In this document: positions 1 to 6,774 of the stretch, piece after piece
Numbering within the stretch: position 1 is the stretch's first letter
How the letters are laid out: every line of letters starts with the position of its first letter
Assembly: GCA_947589405.1 (NCBI GenBank)
Contig: CANQBT010000055.1
Location: forward strand, 1 to 12,682
Reading direction: 5' to 3'
Length of the DNA stretch: 12,682 nucleotides
Source: an uncultured Clostridia bacterium
GTDB taxonomy: Bacteria > Bacillota > Clostridia > Lachnospirales > CAG-274
Notes under the pieces: model-generated
What the model was told of the DNA's origin: nothing
The model's database searches: none
The model's input: the letters and a program-made list of their open reading frames with translations, nothing else
Made by a program: the position numbers and the translations under genes

Positions 1-624
1 AGCGCATGCAGGCTTATGGGACTTACAGGCAAAAGAGCCTATGCTCAGGACAATCTTATAATACCTGTGGAAAATGAAAACGGAATAAAGGTACTCAGTC
101 TTAATCTTATGCTTCCCGATGAAAATCAGCCTGTGATATGGAGAGGTTCGCTTCTCTCAAGCTGTGTAAAGCAGTTCTGGGTAGAGGCACTTTGGGGCGA
201 GCTGGACTATCTTATAGTGGATATGCCTCCGGGAACAGGTGATATATCACTTACGGTCATGCAGAGCATACCTCTTACGGGTATAGTAATGGTAAGCGTA
301 CCTCAGGACATGGTAAACATGATAGTTTCAAAGTCCATAAATATGACAAGAATGCTTAACATACCCATACTGGGACTTGTGGAAAATATGAGCTATATCA
401 TATGTCCTCATTGCGGTGAGAAGATACGCATTTTCTCGGGAGAAAACACAGAGGGCTTTCTTAAAGAAAACGGCATTGAGCTTCTGGGAGAGCTGCCTAC
501 AGACGTAACGGTATCCGATATGGCGGACAACGGCTATTACAATGTAAAGGACGAGATCGCCGCTGAATTCAAGAGCATTACGGAAAATGTAATAAAGGCG
601 GCGGAGGATATTAATAAACAGTAA
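1..624 (+). CDS. Mrp/ApbC-type Fe-S cluster carrier ATPase, 5' truncated
   Basis: Partial gene: the frame is open from base 1, so the ATG at 16 is probably internal and the N-terminus with the Walker A P-loop lies outside the window. The 207 visible residues match the Mrp/NBP35/ApbC family of P-loop ATPases, cytoplasmic scaffolds or carriers that deliver [4Fe-4S] clusters to apoproteins. Visible family marks are PVIWRG, KQFW, the Walker B-like segment LDYLIVDMPPGTGD, the VSVPQD segment, and ENMSY followed by CPHC. Its two cysteines (codons at 403 and 412) are the CxxC that bridges a cluster between subunits in this family. The C-terminal end, with GELPTD and a short acidic helix, is complete. 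The gene ends 20 bases before a hairpin terminator and converges on leuA. The family assignment is secure; which Mrp paralogue it is, and its client proteins, cannot be told. Confidence 0.9.
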   Translation, partial: SACRLMGLTGKRAYAQDNLIIPVENENGIKVLSLNLMLPDENQPVIWRGSLLSSCVKQFWVEALWGELDYLIVDMPPGTGDISLTVMQSIPLTGIVMVSVPQDMVNMIVSKSINMTRMLNIPILGLVENMSYIICPHCGEKIRIFSGENTEGFLKENGIELLGELPTDVTVSDMADNGYYNVKDEIAAEFKSITENVIKAAEDINKQ

Positions 625-643
625 AATCTATATTATCAAATAA

Positions 644-701
644 AAAAGGACAGATATGTTCAAATGCCGATAAAGAGCATAGGTGAACAGTCTGTCCTTT
701 T
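644..701. terminator. Bidirectional hairpin terminator between mrp and leuA
   Basis: An 11-bp perfect stem (644-654 with 691-701) continues inward through a T-G pair and, after one bulged A, through TGTT/AACA (657-660 with 686-689). The + strand reads TTTT then GTAATT after the stem. The - strand reads a run of six T then ATTTGATAA. It lies between two convergent genes and fits both, with the better U-tract on the leuA side. Confidence 0.8.
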
Positions 702-730
702 GTAATTAATTGTTTAGTAAAGAGCTTAAA

Positions 731-2380
731 TTATATTTTTTTGAACTGATTTACAGCTGAAGCAATAGCTCTTATTGAGCTTTTTGCAGTATTTGAGCTT
801 ATGCCTACCGCATAGTAGGACTCATTTCTACAGTTGTATACCTGGACATAGGTTATAGCTCTTGACTTATTGCCGAATTCCATAGAGTGCTGAGAATAAT
901 CGGCTACGTTAAACGTAATATCGAATTTATCCATAAGAGCCTTGCAGAATGCGTCTACAATACCGTTGCCATGACCCTTTAACACAAGGTCCTCGCCTCT
1001 GTATGTAATATTACATTCCATATCTACATTATCCTTTGTAGAATGCTCTGTGTAATATACAACTGAAAGCGGTTCCTTTACATAATACGTGTCTAAGAAA
1101 AGGTCGTATATCTCCTGAGGAGTAAGCTCCTTATCCTTGTCAACAGAGACCTGCGTTACCTTAGGTCCGAAATCCTGCTGCATTGCCTTAGGCACATGAA
1201 GTCCATAGTTTGTTTCCAGTATATAGGCTACGCCGCCTTTGCCTGACTGTGAGTTTATTCTTATAATAGGGTCGTAATTTCTGCCTACGTCAAGAGGATC
1301 TATAGGAAGATAAGGTACCTCCCATCTGTCGGGGTGGTCTATCATCTTTGCCATACCCTTCTTTATAGCGTCCTGATGAGAGCCTGAGAAAGCTGTATAC
1401 ACAAGGTCCCCTGCATAGGGGTGTCTTGGGTGTACGGCAAGCCCTGTGGAGGATTCGTATATATCTATTGCTTCGTTTACTCTTGTAAAGTCAAGCTTGG
1501 GATCTATGCCCTGTGAGAACATATTAAGGGCGATCGTAAGTATATCTGCATTTCCTGTTCTTTCGCCATTGCCGAAAAGAGTGCCCTCGACTCTGTCTGC
1601 ACCTGCCATAACGCCAAGCTCTGAAGCGGCTACTGCGCAGCCTCTGTCATTGTGGGTATGAAGGCTTATTATAACGTTTTCTCTGTACTTTATATTTCTG
1701 CATACGTACTCTATCTGGTCTGCATATACGTTAGGCGTTGCCATTTCAACTGTGTTTGGCAGATTGATTATGACCTTCCTGTCGGAAGTGGGCTTCCACA
1801 CGTCAAGTACAGCATTGCATATCTCAACGGCATAGTCTACCTCTGTGCCTGAAAAGCTCTCGGGTGAGTACTCGAATAAGAATCTGTCCTTGCCGTATTC
1901 TTCCGCAAGGTCATCTATAAGTATGGCGCCGTCTACCGCAAGCTTTGTTATCTCCTCTTTGGACATATTGAATACAACATCTCTCTGAAGTGTAGATGTA
2001 GAATTGTACAGATGCACTATTGCCTTTGGTATGCCCTCAAGGGCTTCAAATGTCCTTCTTATGATATGCTCTCTTGCCTGTGTAAGCACCTGTATGGTTA
2101 CGTCATCGGGGATCAGCTTTTGTTCTATAAGCGTGCGGCAGAAATTGAACTCCGTATCGCTTGCAGCGGGAAAGCCTACCTCTATCTCCTTAAAGCCTAT
2201 CTCTACAAGATACCTGAAAAATTTTATTTTCTGGTCTAAATTCATAGGCTTTTCAAGAGCCTGATTGCCGTCTCTAAGGTCTACGCTGCACCATATAGGC
2301 GCCTTCTCTATGACCCTTGAAGGCCATTGTCTGTCGGGCAGATCAATGGGTGGGAACTGTCTGTAGCGTTGGTAATTCAT
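731..2380 (-). CDS. leuA: 2-isopropylmalate synthase (LeuA type 2)
   Basis: Catalyses acetyl-CoA + 2-ketoisovalerate to 2-isopropylmalate, the first committed step of leucine synthesis, in the cytoplasm. The 549-residue protein fits the longer LeuA form first known from fungi and actinobacteria, not the roughly 510-residue enteric form. The HMGL-like TIM barrel carries SVDLRDGNQAL at residues 32-42, metal ligands in HTHND (H241, H243), and FGNGERTGNAD at 269-279. The last 130 or so residues form the C-terminal regulatory domain that binds leucine in this family. The start MNYQRY is chosen because AAAGGAG (2391-2397) sits 10 bases upstream; an in-frame ATG at 2449 lies against the T-box terminator and has no such site. 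The gene stands alone, without leuBCD or ilv genes beside it, and is controlled by the T-box leader upstream. Confidence 0.95.
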   Translation of the reverse strand: MNYQRYRQFPPIDLPDRQWPSRVIEKAPIWCSVDLRDGNQALEKPMNLDQKIKFFRYLVEIGFKEIEVGFPAASDTEFNFCRTLIEQKLIPDDVTIQVLTQAREHIIRRTFEALEGIPKAIVHLYNSTSTLQRDVVFNMSKEEITKLAVDGAILIDDLAEEYGKDRFLFEYSPESFSGTEVDYAVEICNAVLDVWKPTSDRKVIINLPNTVEMATPNVYADQIEYVCRNIKYRENVIISLHTHNDRGCAVAASELGVMAGADRVEGTLFGNGERTGNADILTIALNMFSQGIDPKLDFTRVNEAIDIYESSTGLAVHPRHPYAGDLVYTAFSGSHQDAIKKGMAKMIDHPDRWEVPYLPIDPLDVGRNYDPIIRINSQSGKGGVAYILETNYGLHVPKAMQQDFGPKVTQVSVDKDKELTPQEIYDLFLDTYYVKEPLSVVYYTEHSTKDNVDMECNITYRGEDLVLKGHGNGIVDAFCKALMDKFDITFNVADYSQHSMEFGNKSRAITYVQVYNCRNESYYAVGISSNTAKSSIRAIASAVNQFKKI

Positions 2381-2390
2381 TTTGTTTTTT

Positions 2391-2397
2391 CTCCTTT
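2391..2397 (-). promoter_or_regulatory. Ribosome binding site deciding the leuA start
   Basis: On the minus strand AAAGGAG lies 10 bases before the ATG at 2380. It supports the MNYQRY start over the in-frame ATG at 2449, which abuts the U-tract of the leader terminator. Confidence 0.8.
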
Positions 2398-2450
2398 CAT
2401 ATTTAAACGATATATCAATATACGAAGCTATTGCAAACCCTGAAAGCAAT

Positions 2451-2482
2451 AAAAAATCTTCGTCTCTTTAAGAGACGAAGAT
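2451..2482 (-). terminator. Regulated terminator of the leuA T-box
   Basis: An 11-bp perfect hairpin (2456-2466 with 2472-2482, loop of five) is followed on the minus strand by a run of six T (2451-2456). The CUCUU segment of its 5' arm and loop can pair instead with AGAG at the start of the T-box core to form the antiterminator. Confidence 0.9.
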
Positions 2483-2727
2483 ATATACTCCGCGGTACCA
2501 CTCTAATTCATTAATAAAAATTAATGCACTCACAGGTACAGGACATAATACATATGCCGATACCCTGCTCCTCTATCGGTGAGCTTCCGTCTGCACCTAC
2601 TGTCAGTTCAGCACAGCCACTCAAAGGCGAGTTCGGACAGATGGGAATACCGCCTTGCACCGACCGACGGCTCTCTGAAAGTCCTTTCTGACTTACTGCT
2701 CCTTATCACAGTGTTACCTTATTGATA
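2451..2727 (-). ncRNA. T-box leader (tRNA-Leu sensing) of leuA
   Basis: A full T-box riboswitch read on the minus strand. Stem I shows an AGUA box, the AGAGAGCC bulge, a GGUCGGUGCAA distal loop closed by CCGUC/GGCGG, and then GAACUCGCC. The specifier is read as CUC (2629-2631, Leu), directly after the GAA that pairs with AGUA in the loop-E fold; it ends in C as most specifiers do. Stem II follows (GCUGAA...AGUAGG). Then comes a stem IIA/B pseudoknot in which CGG pairs with CCG and GCUC pairs with GAGC. The T-box core AGAGUGGUACCGCGG is at 2490-2504 and the intrinsic terminator at 2456-2482. Uncharged tRNA-Leu should stabilise the antiterminator and switch leuA on. This leader fills most of the 491-base gap between leuA and the next gene. 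The 5' end is inferred from the promoter. Confidence 0.93.
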
Positions 2728-2733
2728 GATAAC

Positions 2734-2762
2734 ATTTTAACAGATATGTTCTGCTGTGTCAA
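2734..2762 (-). promoter_or_regulatory. Sigma-A-type promoter of leuA
   Basis: On the minus strand a perfect -35 TTGACA (2757-2762) is separated by 17 bases from -10 TAAAAT (2734-2739). AT-rich, A/T-tract DNA lies just upstream (2763-2815), like an UP element. The expected start, about 2727, lies immediately before the T-box leader. Confidence 0.85.
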
Positions 2763-2871
2763 GGGCAAAAAATTAAAATTTGATATACAAAAACTTAAAT
2801 AAATAATATTACAGCGTGAAAAAATTGCATTATTCAAATTTCAAGGCCGTTATGACAGCTGCTGTCTGCTT

Positions 2872-4557
2872 TTATTCAAGCTCTTGCTCACCCAGCGAAA
2901 CGGAATATCTATTGCCTGAATACTCGTTTACTTTCACATTGTACATTGTGTAGCTGAATTTTTCTGTTTTTCCCGCTTCAATATAGTAATGTTCGGTATG
3001 CGTATCATTATTGTATTTGAAATTCACATCGGCAGATGCATCACGGTGCATTCTGTTCTGTATAGTGAAGCTGAATTCCGCTCTGTCGTCATCATGAAAT
3101 ACGCTGTATATTCCCTTACAGCTTTTATTGAGTATAGACAAAGGCTTATCCTTATACATCATATCGTTTTTATAATTACTTAAAAATGTAGGGAATTTAT
3201 CTTTTACCATTTTGCCGATCTCATTATCGGGGACCTTGTTCACATATTCCTCTGCTTTGTCGTAGTCGTAATCGTTATAAGCCCCTGCGGCAGTATTCAG
3301 ATATTCGGTATATTCGTTATATGTAGCTATGTTTTCCTTGAGCTTATTTGCCTGCTCGTGCTTGGGAGAAATATCCAGCACTTCGTTTACAGTCTTTTCA
3401 GCATCGTCAATTTCCTTTGCTTTAAAGGCGCTCATGGCTTGTGAATATTTGTTCTCCACATACTTTTCAATATCGCTCAATACCTTCTTGGCAGTATCGT
3501 TATGATACTTTGGATCTATTTCGTTAAGGTATTCATAGGCTTCCTTATATTTGCCGTCGCTGTAAAGCTTGCTGACGCTTTCTCCTATGGCGTTAAATGC
3601 CATATTGTAGGGGTCATCGGCAACAACAAGATCGGGACAGAGTTCATTGGCTTCGGCAGCGTATTCCATAGCGTCTGTATAATTGGCGCTTTTATATTCC
3701 TCCCTGCTGAGGTCATAAAGCTCGGAAGCCTTTTTGATATTGTTTATTATTTTTCTGCTCTCGGAAGCGTTGGGACCTAAAGGCATGACATAGCTGTAAT
3801 ACTTAATGGCAGCCTCATGATCTCCCAATGACAGGGCTTCCCTTGCTGCTGTAATATTTCTGCCGTCAAATTGGCACCATATGACAACTACGGCTACGAA
3901 TACCGCTGTAACGGCAGCGGTCGTACAACAGACTGTCTTTATTATCTTCTTTCTTTTTTCGGCATTTTTCTGAAGCTGAAGCTGTCTTTCCTCCTCAGCT
4001 GCCTTTGCTTCTTCTTCAATACGGAGGGCTTCCTTTGCGTCTGTTTTTGCCTTTTCCTCTGCCGTACGCTTTTCCTCTTCTTCTCTGATATTTATTGCCT
4101 TTTTTTCATCTTCCGTAAGATTCGGCTCTCTTCTGGGCTTAAGGTCAAGGTCATGGCCGCAGGCTGAGCATTTCAATGGATTATCGGCAAGTGAACGTGC
4201 TCCTCCGCAATATGTACACACTCTGTACAGAGGGTGCTCATCGTCAAAGAGCAAGGGCTTGTTGTTTTCGTTGAACCTTGTTCCGCAGTCTCGGCATACC
4301 TTAGAAGCGCTGCCGCTGAGCTTGCAACCGCATCTTCCGCACACGTATACATTGCCGTCGTCTGTATATTTTATTATTTTGTGTTCATCGTCAAATGCCT
4401 TATTGCATTCGGGACATTCCTCGAGAGCACCGCTTTTAAGCTCGCTGTCACAGTAAGGACATATATATTTTTTATCAGATACGATGCTTTCACCGCATTT
4501 GCTGCAAAAAACAGCGTCATCGGGAAGCTCTGAACCGCAGTTTGGACAATTTATCAT
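2872..4557 (-). CDS. Multi-zinc-ribbon, single-pass membrane protein with TPR-like domain
   Basis: No specific family function recognised. The 561-residue protein begins with four zinc-ribbon modules, each with two CxxC pairs: C4/C7-C18/C21, C33/C36-C48/C51, C73/C76-C88/C91 and C114/C117-C130/C133. A charged Glu/Lys/Ala-rich stretch, probably coiled coil, spans about 145-205. One membrane segment follows (about 206-228, preceded by KRKK, so the N-terminus should be cytoplasmic). The remaining 330 residues are helical repeats of TPR type (AIKYYSYVM, AMEYAAEANEL, AYEYLNEIDP, AEKTVNEVLDISP, AEEYVNKVPD), then a beta-rich tail from about 480. The start has AAGGGGG (4564-4570) six bases upstream. 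It follows proX by 76 bases in the same direction and may share its transcript. The layout suggests a membrane-anchored scaffold or sensor with zinc ribbons inside and TPRs outside; that role is inference. Confidence 0.85.
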   Translation of the reverse strand: MINCPNCGSELPDDAVFCSKCGESIVSDKKYICPYCDSELKSGALEECPECNKAFDDEHKIIKYTDDGNVYVCGRCGCKLSGSASKVCRDCGTRFNENNKPLLFDDEHPLYRVCTYCGGARSLADNPLKCSACGHDLDLKPRREPNLTEDEKKAINIREEEEKRTAEEKAKTDAKEALRIEEEAKAAEEERQLQLQKNAEKRKKIIKTVCCTTAAVTAVFVAVVVIWCQFDGRNITAAREALSLGDHEAAIKYYSYVMPLGPNASESRKIINNIKKASELYDLSREEYKSANYTDAMEYAAEANELCPDLVVADDPYNMAFNAIGESVSKLYSDGKYKEAYEYLNEIDPKYHNDTAKKVLSDIEKYVENKYSQAMSAFKAKEIDDAEKTVNEVLDISPKHEQANKLKENIATYNEYTEYLNTAAGAYNDYDYDKAEEYVNKVPDNEIGKMVKDKFPTFLSNYKNDMMYKDKPLSILNKSCKGIYSVFHDDDRAEFSFTIQNRMHRDASADVNFKYNNDTHTEHYYIEAGKTEKFSYTMYNVKVNEYSGNRYSVSLGEQELE

Positions 4558-4633
4558 GTGTATCCCCCTTAGCCGATAATATTGATATGCGCTTTAAAAA
4601 CGGTATTGCCGACGCAAATGACTTTGACTTGTA

Positions 4634-5128
4634 TTACAGCTTTATAAAGTGTATGGTATTTCCGTTGTCTTTGACTACCTTCATAAGATCGCTAAAGCTG
4701 AGCCATACCGTAGCGGTATTTATATTAGGATGAAAACCAAGCTCTTCCATATCCTTAAGCTCTTCGTCAAACACAAGCTCCACTTTACGATCACTATCGT
4801 TGAGTATACCGAAGGGAGATACAGAACCCTGTGTAAGTCCAAGACAGTTCATAAGTCTTTCCGAAGAGCCGAAGCTCAGACGGCTTGAACCTATCTGTTC
4901 TCTTACGCTTTTAAGGTCTACCTCCTTATGTCCCGGAGTCACTACAAGAAAATGACGCTTTCCGCTGCCATCACGAAGAAAAAGGTTCTTGCAAATTTCA
5001 CCTTTATTATACATACCTTTTTTATCAAGCTCTTCTATTGTAAATATAGCTTCATGCTCTTCTGTTCTGTAATTTATATTGAGCTTGTTGAGCTTGTCAT
5101 ATACCTTTTGTTTTATTTCTCTGTCCAT
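4634..5128 (-). CDS. proX: Prolyl-tRNA editing protein (YbaK/ProX family)
   Basis: The 164-residue protein is a free-standing aminoacyl-tRNA deacylase of the YbaK/ProX (INS-like) superfamily. The family hydrolyses mischarged tRNA, classically Ala-tRNA(Pro), in the cytoplasm. Visible marks are the catalytic lysine in GEICKNLFLRD (K47), the following strand KRHFLVVTPG, and the GxxxP loop in GSVSPFGILND (G101 to P105). Length is typical of the ProXp-ala class. It starts six bases after the stop of the upstream membrane-protein gene, with only a weak Shine-Dalgarno, so translation is probably coupled. Exact tRNA specificity within the superfamily (Ala, Cys or other) is not settled by sequence reading alone. 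Its position between two zinc-ribbon membrane proteins is not explained by its known job. Confidence 0.9.
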   Translation of the reverse strand: MDREIKQKVYDKLNKLNINYRTEEHEAIFTIEELDKKGMYNKGEICKNLFLRDGSGKRHFLVVTPGHKEVDLKSVREQIGSSRLSFGSSERLMNCLGLTQGSVSPFGILNDSDRKVELVFDEELKDMEELGFHPNINTATVWLSFSDLMKVVKDNGNTIHFIKL

Positions 5129-5134
5129 AGTCTT

Positions 5135-5833
5135 TTAAAAATCGAAGCTGCGTATAAGTACCGCAAATATTCCGCCGCCTAAGACAGCGTATACCAAAGC
5201 GCTTATTGCCCACAGCACAAAAATAGATACGATATACAAATATACTCTTTTGTCCTTATGTATAAATGAGAGCTGAAGCATAGCCGTGTATGAAAGCATT
5301 ATGCCGTATAGACCTCCCATTATAAGGAACACAAATGAAACAGGTGCAAAGAATATGGAGCATACAGCTGCGCATATAAGTCCCGTAAGCTCGCCGGCAG
5401 CCTTAAGCCCCGATATTTCCATAGTGCTGCTTATGCTTATTTCCTTCTTGGCTATTGTTCCGGCAAAAAGATTTATAATAAGAGCAAATATAAAATCCAA
5501 AGCAAAGCTTGCAATAAAGGCAAGTACAGCCAATTCCACTCTGTTGATAAGCGTTATACTGTGGAAAAATACAAGAGTAAGCAGAATATAAAGTGTTGAA
5601 AAACCTGCCTTTACAAGCATGAGCTTAAGACCCATTTTGCCGTTATCTCTGTTCATAAATGACTGAACGGCAGTACATGGAGCCTTTATAAGCTCTATCA
5701 GAAGCGTAAATACGGAAAGTATTGCCATAAAAAACTTATTCAGGTCATAGCCTTTGGCAGCGTCTTTTGCTGTCTGAGCACAGTTGCAGGTCTCCCCGTC
5801 CTTTAGCTCTCTTCCGCAGTTTGAACAGTACAT
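5135..5833 (-). CDS. Zinc-ribbon multi-pass membrane protein (Yip1-like)
   Basis: The 232-residue protein has an N-terminal zinc ribbon with C3/C6 and a C16-x-C18 pair, then about five or six membrane segments (roughly 32-50, 70-92, 99-126, 147-180 and 197-226). This arrangement is seen in many uncharacterised clostridial proteins related to the Yip1 or DUF-type membrane families; I cannot name a substrate or function. The start is supported by AAAGGAGAG a few bases upstream (about 5840-5848). It is the first gene of the minus-strand group with proX and the four-zinc-ribbon protein, and a TATAAT box lies 60 bases upstream. The shared zinc-ribbon heads hint that this protein and the 2872-4557 product work in one membrane assembly, which is inference. 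Confidence 0.8.
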   Translation of the reverse strand: MYCSNCGRELKDGETCNCAQTAKDAAKGYDLNKFFMAILSVFTLLIELIKAPCTAVQSFMNRDNGKMGLKLMLVKAGFSTLYILLTLVFFHSITLINRVELAVLAFIASFALDFIFALIINLFAGTIAKKEISISSTMEISGLKAAGELTGLICAAVCSIFFAPVSFVFLIMGGLYGIMLSYTAMLQLSFIHKDKRVYLYIVSIFVLWAISALVYAVLGGGIFAVLIRSFDF

Positions 5834-5879
5834 AACATCTCTCCTTTGTATGATAACAAAATGACTGCCGTTCCATAAG

Positions 5880-5892
5880 GGCAGCCGCTGCC
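5880..5892. repeat. Short GC-rich hairpin in the leader of the zinc-ribbon operon
   Basis: GGCAG and CTGCC pair around a CCG triloop. It lies at the expected 5' end of the transcript that starts below the TATAAT at 5896-5901, so it may cap the mRNA 5' end. No U-tract follows on either strand, so it is not a terminator. Confidence 0.5.
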
Positions 5893-5895
5893 GGT

Positions 5896-5901
5896 ATTAT
5901 A
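5896..5901 (-). promoter_or_regulatory. Probable -10 box for the zinc-ribbon/proX operon
   Basis: A perfect TATAAT on the minus strand lies 62 bases before the start at 5833. The hexamer 17 bases further upstream is TTTATT, a poor -35. The predicted start near 5889 would place the GC-rich hairpin at the very 5' end of the mRNA. Confidence 0.5.
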
Positions 5902-5955
5902 ACTTATCTGAAGCAGGAAATAAAGCTTGCTTGAATTTTCTGCGAAGATAAGTTA
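5900..5955. repeat. Long imperfect inverted repeat
   Basis: A 10-bp outer stem TAACTTATCT/AGATAAGTTA (5900-5909 with 5946-5955) is followed inward by a small asymmetric internal loop and an 8-bp stem GCAGGAAA/TTTTCTGC, with a 15- to 20-base apical region containing AAGCTT. It touches the TATAAT box and sits beside the cloverleaf-like element at 5961-6038. Confidence 0.7.
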
Positions 5956-5960
5956 ACGAT

Positions 5961-6038
5961 ATGTTTTTCCTGTTTTGGAGCATAGCGACAAAATATACTG
6001 CGTAAGCAGTAAAAGGCGAAGCATTTTAGGAAAAACAT
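5961..6038. repeat. 78-base cloverleaf-like inverted-repeat element
   Basis: An 11-bp perfect outer stem (ATGTTTTTCCT, 5961-5971, with AGGAAAAACAT, 6028-6038) encloses three small hairpins. They are TTTTG/CAAAA at about 5973-5993, TACTGC/GCAGTA with a GTAA loop at 5995-6010, and AAAA/TTTT around GCGAAGC at 6011-6027. Each tip has a GC-(3 or 4 nt)-GC core (GCATAGC, GCGTAAGC, GCGAAGC). It is not a tRNA: no T-loop, anticodon-arm or acceptor features. It may be a dispersed palindromic repeat or a structured RNA in the thiE 3' region. No target-site duplication was recognised. Confidence 0.7.
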
Positions 6039-6051
6039 AGAGTATCTGAAG

Positions 6052-6079
6052 ATAAAAATGGAACTTGTTCCGATTTTAT
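6052..6079 (-). terminator. Probable terminator of the cob-thiE operon
   Basis: Twenty bases after the thiE stop, GGAAC/GTTCC pair around a two-base loop and continue through a T-G pair and one mismatch to ATAAAA/TTTTAT. On the minus strand the descending arm is ATTTTTAT followed by CTTC, a short U-rich tail. Confidence 0.65.
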
Positions 6080-6098
6080 AGTAGCACAGAATATTTTC

Positions 6099-6743
6099 TT
6101 AGTCAAGGGCGAGTATATTTTGCACAGATGCTTTAAGCTGCTCTGCCGCAGCCCTTATATTTTCATGAGCAAATATGGCGGATACTGTTGCAATGCCGCT
6201 TATACCATAGCCCTTAAGCTCTTCTATATTTTCATTATTTATGCCGCCTATGGCGACCGAAGGTATCGGTATGCTGCCGTTTATCTTCTGCGCCAACTCC
6301 CTTGTCATATGGGTGGTGCCGTCTTTTGTATCTGTGTTGAATACGGCTCCTATACCCAGATAGTCCGCTCCCTCTTCATAAGCTTGAAGGGCTCTTTCAT
6401 ATGTCCTGGCGGTACCGCCTATTATGCTGTTCTTTCCAAGTATTTTTCTTGCCTGAGCCACAGACATATCCTCTGCGCCTACATGCACTCCGTCTGCGCC
6501 TATTTCTCTGCAAAGCTCAACGTTGTCGTTTATTACAAGGGGTATGCCGTATTTATCCGTTATTTTTTTTACGTCCAGAGCGATAGCTTTGAATTTTTCA
6601 TAAGGCGCTGTCTTTTCCCTTATCTGTACGAATGTGACTCCGCCCAATATAGCCTCTTCTACCGCTTCTGCAAGGCTCATATCCTTAAGCCATCTTCTGT
6701 CCGTAACTGCATAAAGCATAAGATCCTGTGGTTTCAGTTTCAT
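6099..6743 (-). CDS. thiE: Thiamine phosphate synthase
   Basis: Joins HMP-pyrophosphate and the thiazole phosphate to form thiamine phosphate in the cytoplasm. At 214 residues it has the usual length of this TIM-barrel enzyme. Diagnostic segments are LYAVTDR (10-16), QIREK (Q40, R42, K44, pyrophosphate site), INDN (N72, D73), HVGAEDM (D92, metal), GAVFNTDTKDG (T137, T139, K140) and VAIGGI. Two loops are slightly unusual: IGGTART where Bacillus ThiE has GVSAHT, and FNTDTK in place of YPTETK. AAAGGA (6754-6759) lies 10 bases upstream. It is the last gene of the cobB-cobT-cobU operon, 31 bases after the unknown beta-rich protein, and no other thi gene is nearby. No THI-box riboswitch is seen in front of it, so it should follow the operon promoter. 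Confidence 0.93.
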   Translation of the reverse strand: MKLKPQDLMLYAVTDRRWLKDMSLAEAVEEAILGGVTFVQIREKTAPYEKFKAIALDVKKITDKYGIPLVINDNVELCREIGADGVHVGAEDMSVAQARKILGKNSIIGGTARTYERALQAYEEGADYLGIGAVFNTDTKDGTTHMTRELAQKINGSIPIPSVAIGGINNENIEELKGYGISGIATVSAIFAHENIRAAAEQLKASVQNILALD

Positions 6744-6774
6744 ATATCATCAATCCTTTGTATTGTGTATTTTT

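Noticed and set aside
1..15. Taking the ATG at 16 as the true start of the Mrp-like gene
   Set aside because: The frame is open to base 1, the family needs an upstream P-loop domain of about 100 or more residues, and no ribosome site precedes 16.
2381..2449. N-terminal extension of LeuA starting at the ATG at 2449
   Set aside because: The extra 23 residues have no family match, the ATG abuts the T-box terminator U-tract, and AAAGGAG sits correctly before 2380.
2591..2614. CUG in the GAACUGA of T-box stem II as the specifier codon
   Set aside because: This GAA...AGUA pair belongs to the stem II S-turn; the specifier loop is in stem I, where GAA is followed by CUC. Both would read Leu, so the regulatory call does not change.
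2830..2871. Terminator for the four-zinc-ribbon gene
   Set aside because: GACAG/CTGTC just after the stop has no U-tract, and the later AAATT/AATTT hairpin is only five A-T pairs; neither is good enough to call.
4571..4633. Promoter or terminator in the 76-base gap between proX and the four-zinc-ribbon gene
   Set aside because: The only hairpin is a 3-bp CGG/CCG before a T run, and no -35/-10 pair with sensible spacing was found.
5961..6038. tRNA gene, suggested by the cloverleaf shape and 78-base length
   Set aside because: No TTCRA-type T loop, no anticodon arm of the right size, and an 11-bp outer stem instead of a 7-bp acceptor stem.
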